A stretch of 64,000 bases of DNA, from NCBI RefSeq assembly GCF_036227225.1, contig NZ_CP109444.1:8041501-8105500 (forward strand), given 5' to 3'. Both the position numbers and the translations under genes were made by a program. The notes beneath the pieces were generated by a model. That model was not told the origin of the DNA. It saw nothing but the letters and a program-made list of their open reading frames with translations, and did not search any database. The stretch is from Streptomyces sp. NBC_01478. GTDB taxonomy: Bacteria > Actinomycetota > Actinomycetes > Streptomycetales > Streptomycetaceae. Positions 1-10,065 of this stretch are shown piece by piece. Position 1 is the first letter of the stretch, and each line of letters starts with the position of its first letter.

Positions 1-602
1 TCCCGCTAGGCGACACCGTGACGACGAAGGACGAGATCCGCGCGGAGGCCGAGCGCCGCGGCCTCGCGGTCGCCAAGAAGCCCGACTCGCACGACATCTG
101 CTTCATCGCCGACGGCGACACCCAGGGCTTCCTCGCGAACCGCCTCGGCAAGGCCGAGGGCGACATCGTCGACGAGTCCGGCTCCGTCATCGGCTCGCAC
201 GAGGGCGCGTACGGCTTCACCATCGGCCAGCGCAAGGGCCTGCGCATCGGCACCCCGGCCGCCGACGGCAAGCCGCGCTACGTCCTGGACATCTCCCCGG
301 TCGACAACACGGTGACGGTGGGCCCGGCCGCCTCCCTCGACGTCAGCGGCCTCACCGCAGTCAAGCCCCGCTGGTGCGGCACGGCCCCCACCGGCCCCGG
401 CACCTACACCGCCCAGCTCCGCGCCCACGGCGGCGAGACCGAGGTCACCGCCGAACTCGTCGACGGCACCCTGGAGGTGACGTTCAGCGAGCCGGTACGG
501 GGCGTGGCCCCCGGCCAGGCGATCGTGCTGTACGACGACACGCGCGTGGTGGGGTCGGCGACGATCGCGACGACCACGCGCGCGGCGACGGCGATGGCCT
601 GA
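1..602 (+). CDS. mnmA: tRNA 2-thiouridine(34) synthase MnmA, 5' truncated by window edge
   Basis: This is the C-terminal part of MnmA, the ATP-dependent enzyme that thiolates U34 of Lys, Glu and Gln tRNAs in the cytoplasm. The open frame runs in from the left edge (in-frame codons from base 3 read P-L-G-D-T), so the start and the N-terminal PP-loop lie outside; the GTG at 18 is internal. The segment AKKPDSHDICFI carries the second catalytic cysteine of the family, followed by the Gly-rich G-x-x-x-G-x-R-K-G-L region and the C-terminal beta-barrel that ends near VVGSATI. About 199 of the usual 370 or so residues are visible. It ends 55 bp before the stop of a convergent DUF427 gene, and I see no clear hairpin between them. 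Family assignment is firm. Confidence 0.95.
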   Translation, partial: PLGDTVTTKDEIRAEAERRGLAVAKKPDSHDICFIADGDTQGFLANRLGKAEGDIVDESGSVIGSHEGAYGFTIGQRKGLRIGTPAADGKPRYVLDISPVDNTVTVGPAASLDVSGLTAVKPRWCGTAPTGPGTYTAQLRAHGGETEVTAELVDGTLEVTFSEPVRGVAPGQAIVLYDDTRVVGSATIATTTRAATAMA

Positions 603-657
603 GACCAGGCCGTCGCGCGTCGCCCGTCGCGCCGTGAAGGAAGCGGTCAGTCGTCGC

Positions 658-981
658 TCACAGCACCTCTACTTCGTAGAAGCAGAGGTGGTCCTTGATC
701 TGCGCCACGTCGGGCTTGGGGTCGGGGTACGCCCACACCAGGTCGGCCGCGTCCGGGAGGGACCAGTAGGACGCGTCGCCCTTGAAGGGGCAGTGGGTGT
801 GGGTCTCGGAGGGGGTCAGGAGGTCGAGGCGCACATCCTCCGGGGGGATGTAGTAGCGCACCGGGGAGCCGGTCTCCTTCAGGACGAGGGGGCGGTCGCT
901 CTCCGCCAGCACCTGGTCGCCGTGGACGACGCGTACGTGCCGGTCGCCCTGCTCGATCGTGATCGTGTGTCCGTCAGCCAT
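658..981 (-). CDS. DUF427 domain-containing protein
   Basis: A 107-residue cytoplasmic protein of the DUF427 family, whose biochemical role is not established. The family signature is visible: a central R-Y-Y-I-P-x-x-D-V segment, then T-H-C-P-F-K-G-x-A-x-Y-W and a C-terminal D-H-L-C-F-Y-E. The frame stays open upstream to 1242, but that extension is low-complexity Arg/Pro sequence overlapping the divergent gene, so I chose the ATG at 981, which gives the normal family length. It is divergent from the LOG-family gene at 1032 with about 50 bp between starts, and convergent with mnmA. Identification of the family is confident; the function is unknown. Confidence 0.88.
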   Translation of the reverse strand: MADGHTITIEQGDRHVRVVHGDQVLAESDRPLVLKETGSPVRYYIPPEDVRLDLLTPSETHTHCPFKGDASYWSLPDAADLVWAYPDPKPDVAQIKDHLCFYEVEVL

Positions 982-1031
982 ACCGGAAAAGCACTCGCGG
1001 GCCCCTGGTTCTTCCCGCGTACGGTGACGAC

Positions 1032-1562
1032 ATGAGGATCTGTGTCTTTCTCTCCGCCGCCGATCTGGACGAGCGCTACACCCGCCCCGCGCGGGAGTTC
1101 GCCGAACTGCTCGGCAAGGGCGGGCACACGCTCGTGTGGGGCGGTTCGGACGTCGGGCTGATGAAGGTGGTCGCGGACGGCGTACAGGCCGCCGGCGGAC
1201 GGCTGGTGGGCGTCTCGGTGACCTTCCTGGCGGCGTCGGCACGGCCGGGCGCCGACGAGATGGTGATCGCGGGCGACCTCGCCGAACGCAAGAGGCTGCT
1301 TCTGGAGAAGGCCGACGCCGTGGTCGTCATGGTGGGCGGTACCGGAACGCTGGACGAGGCGACGGAGATCCTGGAGCTCAAGAAGCACGGCCACACCGAC
1401 AAGCCGGTGGTGCTGCTGAACACCGCGGGCTTCTACGACGGTCTGAAGACCCAGTTCCGGCGCATGGAGGACGAGGGGTTCCTGCCCGTCCCGCTCACCG
1501 ACCTGGTGTTCTTCGCGGAGGAGCCGGTCGGGGCGCTGGCCTACCTCGAAGCTGTGACATAA
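1032..1562 (+). CDS. LOG family (TIGR00730-type) Rossmann protein
   Basis: A 176-residue LOG-family protein. Relatives are cytokinin riboside 5'-monophosphate phosphoribohydrolases, which release a base from a nucleoside monophosphate; others are of unknown role. Visible features are the Rossmann start (RICVFLSAA), V-W-G-G-S-D-V-G-L-M-K in place of the usual Y-G-G-G-x-x-G-L-M, an E-R-K-R-L-L segment that stands for the M-x-x-R-K motif, and G-G-T-G-T-L-D-E for the canonical P-G-G-x-G-T-x-x-E. The first Pro of that last motif is Val here (MVGGTGTLDE), a mild departure. It starts at an ATG about 50 bp from the divergent DUF427 gene. Substrate cannot be told from sequence. Confidence 0.85.
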   Translation: MRICVFLSAADLDERYTRPAREFAELLGKGGHTLVWGGSDVGLMKVVADGVQAAGGRLVGVSVTFLAASARPGADEMVIAGDLAERKRLLLEKADAVVVMVGGTGTLDEATEILELKKHGHTDKPVVLLNTAGFYDGLKTQFRRMEDEGFLPVPLTDLVFFAEEPVGALAYLEAVT

Positions 1563-1602
1563 GCGGCTACCGCCGCGGGCTTCGGTACCCGCTGATGCGA
1601 GC

Positions 1603-2301
1603 ATGGCGGGCATGCCTACACATGTGATCACCGGGGCCGGTTCCGGCATCGGCGCGGCCGTCGCCCGCAAGCTGCACGCGCGCGGGGACGAACTCGTGCT
1701 CCACGCGCGCGACGCGGGCCGCGCGAAGGAACTGGCGGCGGAGTATCCCGGGGCACGCACCCTGGTGGGCGACCTCGCGGACCCCGACAAGCTGAGCTGG
1801 GCGTTCTCCCACCAGAGCCTGCCCGACCGGGTGGACAGCCTCCTGCACATCGCCGGAGTGGTCGACCTCGGCCCGGTGGGCGACCTGACCCCCAAGACCT
1901 GGCGCCACCAGCTCAACGTCAACCTGATCGCCCCCGCCGAACTCACCCGGCACTTCCTGCCCCAACTCCGGGTGGCCGGCGGCCACGTCGTCTTCGTCAA
2001 CTCCGGTGCGGGCCTGCGCGCGAGCGCCGACTGGTCCGCGTACGCCGCCTCCAAGCACGGCCTGAGGGCCCTGGCCGACTCCCTGCGCCACGAGGAACAC
2101 GGCAACGGCGTCCGGGTCACCTCGGTCTACCCCGGCCGCACCGCCAGCCCCATGCAGGCCAAGGTCCACCAGCAGGAGGGCAAGCCGTACGACCCCTCGC
2201 AGTGGATCGACCCCGAGTCCGTCGCGACGACGATCCTGATGGCGATCGACCTGCCTGCGGACGCGGAGGTCAACGATCTGACGGTACGGCCGGGACGGTG
2301 A
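1603..2301 (+). CDS. SDR family oxidoreductase
   Basis: A 232-residue short-chain dehydrogenase/reductase. The cofactor motif T-G-A-G-S-G-I-G lies at residues 10-17, the structural H-I-A-G stands for N-A-G, the catalytic serine is in F-V-N-S-G-A-G and the catalytic pair is Y-A-A-S-K. Arginines after the glycine motif (HARDAGRAKE) suggest NADPH, which is inference. The start is ATG 1603; ATG 1612 (MPTHVITG) is equally plausible and would remove three residues. The stop TGA overlaps the GTG start of the next gene, so the two are probably translationally coupled. Substrate is unknown. Confidence 0.88.
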   Translation: MAGMPTHVITGAGSGIGAAVARKLHARGDELVLHARDAGRAKELAAEYPGARTLVGDLADPDKLSWAFSHQSLPDRVDSLLHIAGVVDLGPVGDLTPKTWRHQLNVNLIAPAELTRHFLPQLRVAGGHVVFVNSGAGLRASADWSAYAASKHGLRALADSLRHEEHGNGVRVTSVYPGRTASPMQAKVHQQEGKPYDPSQWIDPESVATTILMAIDLPADAEVNDLTVRPGR

Positions 2302-2699
2302 CCGGGCCGGAGCGCAGGAACAGGGCGAACGGCGCGGAGGTCCGGGACTGGCTCGACGAGGTCTGGGGGCGTACGGAGGCCGCGGTCGTCCTCGCGGGCG
2401 GCGACGACGGCGGACCGCTCGCCAAACGCGGGCTCATTGGTGAGGTGTTCGACCCCGAGGAGCTCGCGGAGCTGCGCACTCTCACCACGACCGGCACGTT
2501 CGCGGACGACATCTGCCGTTGCCACGGCAGCATGACCATCGCCCTGCTCGACGCCGAGGGCGAGTTCATCGGGAGCGGCAGCGTGCACGGCGAGACGGAC
2601 GTCTCCTGGGAGCGCGGCCGATTCCGGAACAACCTGGAGGTGGCGGATCCGGAGCAACTGGTCGGGTTCTTGGAGCGGCTCGGGATCCGGATGCGCTGA
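2298..2699 (+). CDS. Hypothetical protein coupled to the SDR gene
   Basis: A 133-residue soluble protein that I do not recognise. The GTG at 2298 overlaps the SDR stop in a GTGA tetranucleotide, which decides this start over the longer upstream frame that lies inside the SDR gene. Visible are an early D-W-L-D-E-V-W segment, a D-D-I-C-R-C-H-G-S-M-T-I-A-L-L-D core that places two Cys and one His close together, and a C-terminal P-E-Q-L-V-G-F-L-E-R-L-G. There is no signal peptide or membrane segment. The C-x-C-H cluster could bind a metal or be structural; that is only a guess. Confidence 0.7.
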   Translation: MTGPERRNRANGAEVRDWLDEVWGRTEAAVVLAGGDDGGPLAKRGLIGEVFDPEELAELRTLTTTGTFADDICRCHGSMTIALLDAEGEFIGSGSVHGETDVSWERGRFRNNLEVADPEQLVGFLERLGIRMR

Positions 2700-2771
2700 A
2701 GTCCAGATCGGCGCAATCAAACCGACGTCACCCCGGAATCCGCCCCACTGTCGGCGGCTTAGGCTTCCGGG

Positions 2772-3779
2772 GTGAGCAACAACAGCCAGTTCAGCTTCGG
2801 CGCGGCCACCGGCATCGGATCCCTGCCCGGCACCGACGCCCGGGAGGCCGCGAAGACCGCGACCGGGGCCTTCGAGGACTTCCCGTTCCTGCCCGAGCTG
2901 CCGGCCCGGGGACCCGGCGCGGACATGATCGGGCGGACCGCCGGGCTGCTCGTCGAGGTGTACGCGCGTGTGGAGCCCAGCGGTTGGCGGATCGGGGACC
3001 GGCCGGGTCGGGACACGAAGCGGGCCTGGGCCTGGCTGGGGGAGGACCTCGACGCGTTCGAGGAGTTCACCCAGGGGTACGAGGGGCCGCTCAAGGTGCA
3101 GGCCGTGGGCCCCTGGACCCTCGCCGCCGGCCTGGAGTTGAGGAACGGCGAGTCCGTGCTCTCCGACCCCGGCGCCTGCCGCGACCTCGCCGGCTCGCTC
3201 GCCGAGGGGCTGCGCAATCACCTCGCCGACGTTCAACGCCGTGTCCCCGGCGCCCAGATCGTGCTGCAGCTCGACGAACCGTCCCTCATCGCCGTCCTGC
3301 GCGGACAGGTCAGGTCCGCCAGCGGCTACCGCACCCACCGCGCCGTCGACCGTCAACTCGTCGAGGACACGCTCCGCCAGGTCGTCGGGGTGCACGAGAA
3401 CGGCCCGGTCGTCGTCCACTCCTGCGCACCGGACGTGCCGTTCGCCCTGCTGCGCCGGGCGGGCGCGGCCGGGGTCTCCTTCGACTTCTCGCTCCTCACC
3501 GAGCGTGACGACGACGTGATCGGCGAGGCGGTCGAGGCCGGCACCCGGCTGTTCGCCGGTGTCGTGCCGGGCACGGACACCGCATTGTCAGACCCTGCCG
3601 GTAGCGTCATGGGTGTCAGGACGCTGTGGCGCAGGCTGGGGCTGCGACCGGGACTTCTCGCGGAGGCGGTCACGATCACCCCGTCGTGCGGACTCGCGGG
3701 GGCTTCTCCCGAGTACGCACGCCGAGCTCTCGCCTACTGCGTCCGGGCGGCGAGATCCCTCGCGGACAACCCTGAGTGA
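2772..3779 (+). CDS. MetE C-terminal-like (cobalamin-independent methionine synthase family) protein
   Basis: A 335-residue protein of the UROD/MetE-like superfamily, annotated in streptomycetes as a vitamin-B12-independent methionine synthase family protein. Zinc-site signatures of the MetE catalytic domain are present: V-V-H-S-C (His and Cys ligands) and T-P-S-C-G-L near the C-terminus (second Cys). The N-terminal G-I-G-S-L-P-G is typical of stand-alone MetE-like proteins. It is far shorter than full MetE (about 750 aa) and lacks the N-terminal folate-binding barrel, so its methyl donor is uncertain. It starts at GTG 2772 and is followed 15 bp later by ligA, probably as one transcription unit. 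Confidence 0.85.
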   Translation: MSNNSQFSFGAATGIGSLPGTDAREAAKTATGAFEDFPFLPELPARGPGADMIGRTAGLLVEVYARVEPSGWRIGDRPGRDTKRAWAWLGEDLDAFEEFTQGYEGPLKVQAVGPWTLAAGLELRNGESVLSDPGACRDLAGSLAEGLRNHLADVQRRVPGAQIVLQLDEPSLIAVLRGQVRSASGYRTHRAVDRQLVEDTLRQVVGVHENGPVVVHSCAPDVPFALLRRAGAAGVSFDFSLLTERDDDVIGEAVEAGTRLFAGVVPGTDTALSDPAGSVMGVRTLWRRLGLRPGLLAEAVTITPSCGLAGASPEYARRALAYCVRAARSLADNPE

Positions 3780-5987
<2,208 letters not shown>

Positions 5988-6146
5988 CGAGGAGCAGCGG
6001 TTGAAGGCCACCCGATCGGCGCATACCAGATGCATACGGGTGGCCGGGTCGCATTCGGGCAACCGTCTACGACCGCTGCCCGTGGAAGCCTTCTGCGGCC
6101 TACTGTTGAGGTGTGCACCTGCCGTGCCCGGCTGCGGTTGGGGCAG

Positions 6147-6180
6147 CCCCCTGCTCTTGGTGAGCAGGGGGAGGGGTTTT
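6147..6180 (+). terminator. Hairpin after ligA, upstream of the GGDEF-EAL gene
   Basis: Perfect 10-bp inverted repeat (6147-6156 and 6162-6171) with a TTGGT loop, followed by AGGGGTTTT. It sits 160 bp after the ligA stop and about 80 bp before the next start, so it is likely the ligA terminator. Its position also argues against the longer downstream frame that would start at 6030. Confidence 0.6.
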
Positions 6181-6257
6181 CCAAACGCGGTTCCGTTGAC
6201 GGAAGTCGGGCATCGGACCGCGTGGCGTGGGCACCGCCGGCTGTGAGAGGGACGGGA

Positions 6258-8516
6258 ATGGAACCGACCGAGAGCGCCCCCCCGGACTCTCCGCTGCGCC
6301 GGCTCACCGGCGCCTGGCGGAGGAGCCGTTGGGGAGCGCGCCCCGTGGAGCGCCCGGGCGCCCAGCCGCGCGCCACCGGACAGTACTCCACACCGGACGC
6401 CCGGCACTCCGTACCACTCTCCACCAACCCGGGCTCAGGGCTGCACGGCGGCGACGGCGAGCGCCATCTGACCTGGCCCGCCCTGCCCACGGCGGTCGTG
6501 GTCGCGGCCGCGTTCGTCCTCGGCGCCGGATTCTTCCGCGCGTTCACCGGCGACCACGCGCTCTTCCCGTCCGGCACGGTCGGCTGGTCGCTGGCCGTCC
6601 TCACCGGCATCATCGTCGGCCACCTGGTCGCCCTCGGCCGCGCCCGCTGGTGGGGCGGCACCGGCTCGGGCGCCGCCCTCACCCTCGGCGTCCTGCTGCT
6701 CTACGGCTGGGTCGCCGCCGGCATGGTCAGCCTCACCGTCGTCGTCCTGGTCGGCATAGCCAGGCGCAACCGCTGGCGCCAGGGCGTGCTGCACGGCGCG
6801 GTGGACATCCTCGGCATCGCCGCCGGAGCACTCGTGCTGGGCGCGTTCGGCCGGGTGCCGTCCGTCGAGAAGCCCTGGAACCCCGACACCTGGACGGTCT
6901 ACACCGCGCCCGAAGTGGTCCTGGTCGCCGTCGCCTATCTCGCCGTGACCCGCACTCTGCTCTGGTACCTGCACGCCCCGCGCCACGGCGGACTGCCCAC
7001 CGTCGCCCGCACCGCCCTGCTCAGACAGGGCCTGGTCGCGGTCGCCCTGCTCGGCATCGCCCCGCTGATCTGCGTGGTCGCCGTGGCCCAGCCGGTCCTG
7101 CTGCCGCTGTTCTCGATCCCGCTGATCGCCCTCGACTCCACCTTGTGGATGGCTCGGGCCCGGGCCGAGGAACAGTTGCGCGACCCGCTGACCGGGCTGC
7201 CCAACCGGCAGTGGCTCCTGGAGCGCATCTGGACCGCGCTGGACGACGCCGAGCGCATCGGCGCCAAGGCCGCCCTCATGCTGATCGACCTCGACCGTTT
7301 TCGATCGGTCAACGACACCCTGGGCCATCTGGCCGGTGACCGGCTGCTGTTGCAGATAGCCGACCGGCTGCGGGTGGCGCTGCCGCGCGGGGCGGAGGCC
7401 GCGCGGCTCGGCGGTGACGAGTTCGCCGTCCTGCTGCCCGTCGCCGATTCCACCACGTCCGCGACCCGGGTCGCCCGCAACCTGGTCGCCGCGCTCAGCT
7501 CCCCGCTCGACCTCGACGGGCTCACCCTCGTCCTGGAGGCCAGTGCGGGCGTCGCCGTCTTCCCCGACCACGCGCTCGACGCCGAGGGGCTGCTGCGCCG
7601 GGCGGACGTGGCGATGTACCAGGCGAAGCGGGACCGTACGGGCGTGGAGGTCTACGAGTCCAAGCGGGACTCCAACACCCCTGACCGGCTGGGTCTGTTG
7701 GGGGATCTGCGCCGGGCGCTCGACGCGCACGAGGTGCAGTTGCACTACCAGCCCAAGGTGCGCTTCGACGGTCAGGTGGCCGGGCTTGAGGCGCTGGTGC
7801 GGTGGGTGCACCCGGAGCGCGGGAAGGTGCCGCCGGACGAGTTCATAGCGATCGCCGAGTCGTCCGGGCTGATGCCCCATCTCACCGAGTACGTGCTCGA
7901 CACCGCGCTCGCCCAGGTCGCCAGGTGGCGGGCCCAGGGGCTGTTCGTACCGGTCGCGGTGAACGTCTCCCCGCGCGATGTGCACACCCCCGGATTCGCG
8001 GGGTCCGTGGCCGCGCGCCTGGCCCGGCACGGTGTTCCGCCGGGCTCGCTCCAACTGGAGATAACGGAACACGTCCTCCTGGAGGACCCCCAGCGCGCCG
8101 CCGACACCCTCAACGGGCTGACCGGGCACGGCGTGAAGATGTCGCTCGACGACTTCGGGACCGGGTACTCGTCCCTGGTGCACCTACGGCGGTTGCCGGT
8201 CAGCGAGTTGAAGATCGACCGGTCGTTCGTGGCTCGGCTGGCGGTGGACACGGAGGATGCGGAGATCGTGCGGTGCACGGTTGATCTCGCGCATTCTCTG
8301 GGGTTGCTTGTCGTCGCCGAGGGGGTCGAGGACGACGAGACGTGGGAGCGGTTGCGGGACCTGGGGTGTGATGCCGTGCAGGGGTGGTTGGTCGCTGCCG
8401 CCATGCCGCCCGAGGACATGACTGCCTGGTTGCTGGCTCGGGGGTCTCGGGGGTGGCAGCGGCCTCGGGCGGCCCTGCCTGCGGCTGCGGCCGATGATCC
8501 GGGGCGGATCGGGTGA
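6258..8516 (+). CDS. rmdB: Membrane GGDEF-EAL cyclic-di-GMP enzyme, RmdB-like
   Basis: A 752-residue membrane protein that makes or degrades cyclic-di-GMP. The N-terminal third holds about six hydrophobic segments (roughly residues 75-290), followed by a GGDEF domain with an intact G-G-D-E-F at about 385-389 and an EAL domain with intact E-A-L-V-R-W at about 511, D-D-F-G-T-G-Y-S and V-A-E-G-V-E. The residues needed for phosphodiesterase activity are therefore all visible. I chose ATG 6258 because GAGGGACGGGA lies just before it; the frame extends to 6030 through a probable terminator. The location directly after ligA matches S. coelicolor RmdB (SCO5495), a phosphodiesterase involved in development. 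The symbol rests on that remembered synteny. Confidence 0.88.
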   Translation: MEPTESAPPDSPLRRLTGAWRRSRWGARPVERPGAQPRATGQYSTPDARHSVPLSTNPGSGLHGGDGERHLTWPALPTAVVVAAAFVLGAGFFRAFTGDHALFPSGTVGWSLAVLTGIIVGHLVALGRARWWGGTGSGAALTLGVLLLYGWVAAGMVSLTVVVLVGIARRNRWRQGVLHGAVDILGIAAGALVLGAFGRVPSVEKPWNPDTWTVYTAPEVVLVAVAYLAVTRTLLWYLHAPRHGGLPTVARTALLRQGLVAVALLGIAPLICVVAVAQPVLLPLFSIPLIALDSTLWMARARAEEQLRDPLTGLPNRQWLLERIWTALDDAERIGAKAALMLIDLDRFRSVNDTLGHLAGDRLLLQIADRLRVALPRGAEAARLGGDEFAVLLPVADSTTSATRVARNLVAALSSPLDLDGLTLVLEASAGVAVFPDHALDAEGLLRRADVAMYQAKRDRTGVEVYESKRDSNTPDRLGLLGDLRRALDAHEVQLHYQPKVRFDGQVAGLEALVRWVHPERGKVPPDEFIAIAESSGLMPHLTEYVLDTALAQVARWRAQGLFVPVAVNVSPRDVHTPGFAGSVAARLARHGVPPGSLQLEITEHVLLEDPQRAADTLNGLTGHGVKMSLDDFGTGYSSLVHLRRLPVSELKIDRSFVARLAVDTEDAEIVRCTVDLAHSLGLLVVAEGVEDDETWERLRDLGCDAVQGWLVAAAMPPEDMTAWLLARGSRGWQRPRAALPAAAADDPGRIG

Positions 8517-8555
8517 GTTTTCGGCTGCCGGTTCGTTGTGGCCGGGCGCGCCCAC

Positions 8556-8590
8556 GCGGCGGAGCCGCACATTGATGCAGTCCCGCGCCC
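8556..8590. repeat. Common Streptomyces intergenic element between convergent genes
   Basis: The convergent gap carries GCGGC-GGA-GCCGC (8556-8568) followed by CGCGCCCC. I recognise this CGCGGCGGAGCCGC...CCCGCGCCCC pattern as one seen in many Streptomyces intergenic regions, where it probably acts as a bidirectional terminator. That recollection is not a search result. Confidence 0.5.
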
Positions 8591-9178
8591 CTAGGAAGTG
8601 CCCCCTGTTGTGAAGTGGCTGATCAGTAGCGCCAAGCGCTCCTCGTGTGCCCCCTCCGGTAGGCGGCCGCTGCGCATCAGTGTCACCAAGCCGTGCAGGC
8701 CCGCCCAGTACGTCTCCGTCAGCAGGGCCGGGTCGTCGCCCTCGGCCGCGATGGGCTCGACGGCCTGGAAGATCTCGCCGAACGCCTCCTGCAAGGGCGC
8801 CGGGGCCTCCGGGGTCGCGAACGGCAGGTCCACCATGTGGGTGAACATCGCGTCGTAGAGGGCGGGGCGGCGGCGGCCGAACGACGTGTACGTCTCGCCC
8901 ACCGCGGTCAGCGCCCCCCGCGTGTCCTTCGCCGCCAGCCGCGCCGTGCGCATCTCGGACGCGATCTCCGCGCAGCCTTCCACCGCGACCGCCGCCATGA
9001 TGGCGCCCTTGTCCTTGAAGTGGCTGTAGAGCACGGGCTGGCTGTACTCGATCTCGGCCGCCAGGCGCCGTGTCGTCACCGCGTCCCAGCCCTCCGTCTC
9101 GGCCAGTTCCCGCGCGGCCGAGACGATCAGCCGCTCGCGCTCCGCCCGTTCGCGCTCCCGGCGCGTCTGAATCGTCAT
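8591..9178 (-). CDS. TetR family transcriptional regulator, divergent from DUF4267 gene
   Basis: A 195-residue TetR repressor. The N-terminal helix-turn-helix covers about residues 15-60 (V-T-T-R-R-L-A-A-E-I-E-Y-S-Q-P-V-L-Y-S-H-F), and the C-terminal half has the W-A-G-L-H-G pattern of the TetR_C_33/WHG ligand-binding domain. It is divergent from the small membrane protein at 9286. The shared 107-bp control region holds two copies of a CTAGC-N3-GCTAG palindrome, so it very likely represses itself and its neighbour. The inducer is unknown. Confidence 0.9.
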   Translation of the reverse strand: MTIQTRRERERAERERLIVSAARELAETEGWDAVTTRRLAAEIEYSQPVLYSHFKDKGAIMAAVAVEGCAEIASEMRTARLAAKDTRGALTAVGETYTSFGRRRPALYDAMFTHMVDLPFATPEAPAPLQEAFGEIFQAVEPIAAEGDDPALLTETYWAGLHGLVTLMRSGRLPEGAHEERLALLISHFTTGGTS

Positions 9179-9188
9179 GCCCGGAATT

Positions 9189-9201
9189 CTAGCATCGCTA
9201 G
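9189..9201. promoter_or_regulatory. Palindromic operator 1, CTAGCATCGCTAG
   Basis: Perfect 5-bp arms CTAGC/GCTAG with a 3-bp spacer, 11 bp upstream of the TetR start. The same palindrome with spacer GCT occurs at 9239. It is the probable binding site of the TetR protein encoded at 8591-9178; this is inference from position and repetition. Confidence 0.6.
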
Positions 9202-9238
9202 CGTTCCTGTCGACGCTCTGCTAGCTTCGCTCTTGTTC

Positions 9239-9251
9239 CTAGCGCTGCTAG
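9239..9251. promoter_or_regulatory. Palindromic operator 2, CTAGCGCTGCTAG
   Basis: Second copy of CTAGC-N3-GCTAG, 50 bp from the first and 35 bp before the DUF4267 start. A further lone GCTAGC lies at 9220-9225 between them. Placement suits repression of both divergent promoters. Confidence 0.6.
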
Positions 9252-9285
9252 AAAACGAGATGCGGCGAAGACGAGGAGAAGTGAC

Positions 9286-9657
9286 GTGACCATCACCGCG
9301 TACACCCTGGCGATCCTGCTGGACCTGTTCTGCCTGTTCCTCGGCTACCGGTTCCTGTTCCAGCCCGGCCCCGCCGCCATCGGCTACGGCGTGCCGGCCG
9401 ACCCGGCCGGCGACGCCCGCGCCTACCTCACGATCAAGGGCTCCAGGGACGGCACACTCGGTCTGATCGGCCTGGCTCTGCTGGCCTTCGCCGGGGCCCG
9501 TGCCGAGGCCTGGTTCATGCTCTGCGTGGCTGTCATACCGCTCGGCGACACCCTGATCGTGCTGCGCAACGGCGGGACGAAGGCCGTGGCCTACGGGATC
9601 CACTTCGCCACGGCGGTCGTCGTACTGATCACCGCCGCCCTGCTGTTCCTCGTCTGA
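9286..9657 (+). CDS. DUF4267 domain-containing small membrane protein
   Basis: A 123-residue integral membrane protein with four likely transmembrane helices (about residues 3-22, 52-70, 75-92 and 98-120). The pattern G-Y-R-F-L-F-Q-P near the start and the R-D-G-T-L-G and A-V-I-P-L-G-D segments match the DUF4267 family, whose function is not known. It starts at GTG 9286 after GAGGAGAAG. It is divergent from and probably controlled by the adjacent TetR. Such pairs are often inducible, but no substrate or ligand can be read from the sequence. Confidence 0.8.
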   Translation: MTITAYTLAILLDLFCLFLGYRFLFQPGPAAIGYGVPADPAGDARAYLTIKGSRDGTLGLIGLALLAFAGARAEAWFMLCVAVIPLGDTLIVLRNGGTKAVAYGIHFATAVVVLITAALLFLV

Positions 9658-9763
9658 CGCGGCGCCCCGGACCGGGGTCCCGGCGAAACCGTTTAACGGC
9701 TGAGGGCCCCCGCCCCATAGGATTGGCGCCAAACCACACACACTCACCCCAGAGGAACGCTGC

Positions 9764-10060
9764 ATGCCTGGCATCACGCGCGAGGAGGTCGCCCACCTCG
9801 CCCGGCTGGCGCGTCTGGAGCTGAAGCCCGAAGAGCTCGAACACTTCGCGGGACAGCTCGACGACATCATCGGCGCGGTCGCCCGCGTCAGCGAGGTCGC
9901 CGACCAAGACGTACCGCCGACCTCCCACCCGCTGCCGCTGACGAACGTCATGCGTGCGGACGAGGTCCGTCCCTCGCTCACCCCCGAGCAGGCGCTCTCC
10001 GGCGCCCCGGCCCAGGAGCAGCAGCGTTTCAAGGTGCCGCAGATCCTGGGGGAGGACTAA
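9764..10060 (+). CDS. gatC: Asp-tRNA(Asn)/Glu-tRNA(Gln) amidotransferase subunit GatC
   Basis: The 98-residue GatC subunit, which wraps around and stabilises the GatA-GatB complex. The family pattern [15 protein letters not shown] at the N-terminus, the central helix [11 protein letters not shown], and the C-terminal R-x-D-E-V-R-P-S-L are all present. It starts at ATG 9764 with AGAGGAAC ahead. It is the first gene of gatC-gatA-(small orf)-gatB, and gatA begins 5 bp after its stop. A TAGGAT at 9718-9723 is a possible -10 element. Confidence 0.96.
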   Translation: MPGITREEVAHLARLARLELKPEELEHFAGQLDDIIGAVARVSEVADQDVPPTSHPLPLTNVMRADEVRPSLTPEQALSGAPAQEQQRFKVPQILGED

Positions 10061-10065
10061 TCACC

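Noticed and set aside
6435..8183. 582-codon minus-strand frame opposite the GGDEF-EAL gene
   Set aside because: Antisense shadow of a gene with clear motifs; composition is typical of reversed high-GC3 codons.
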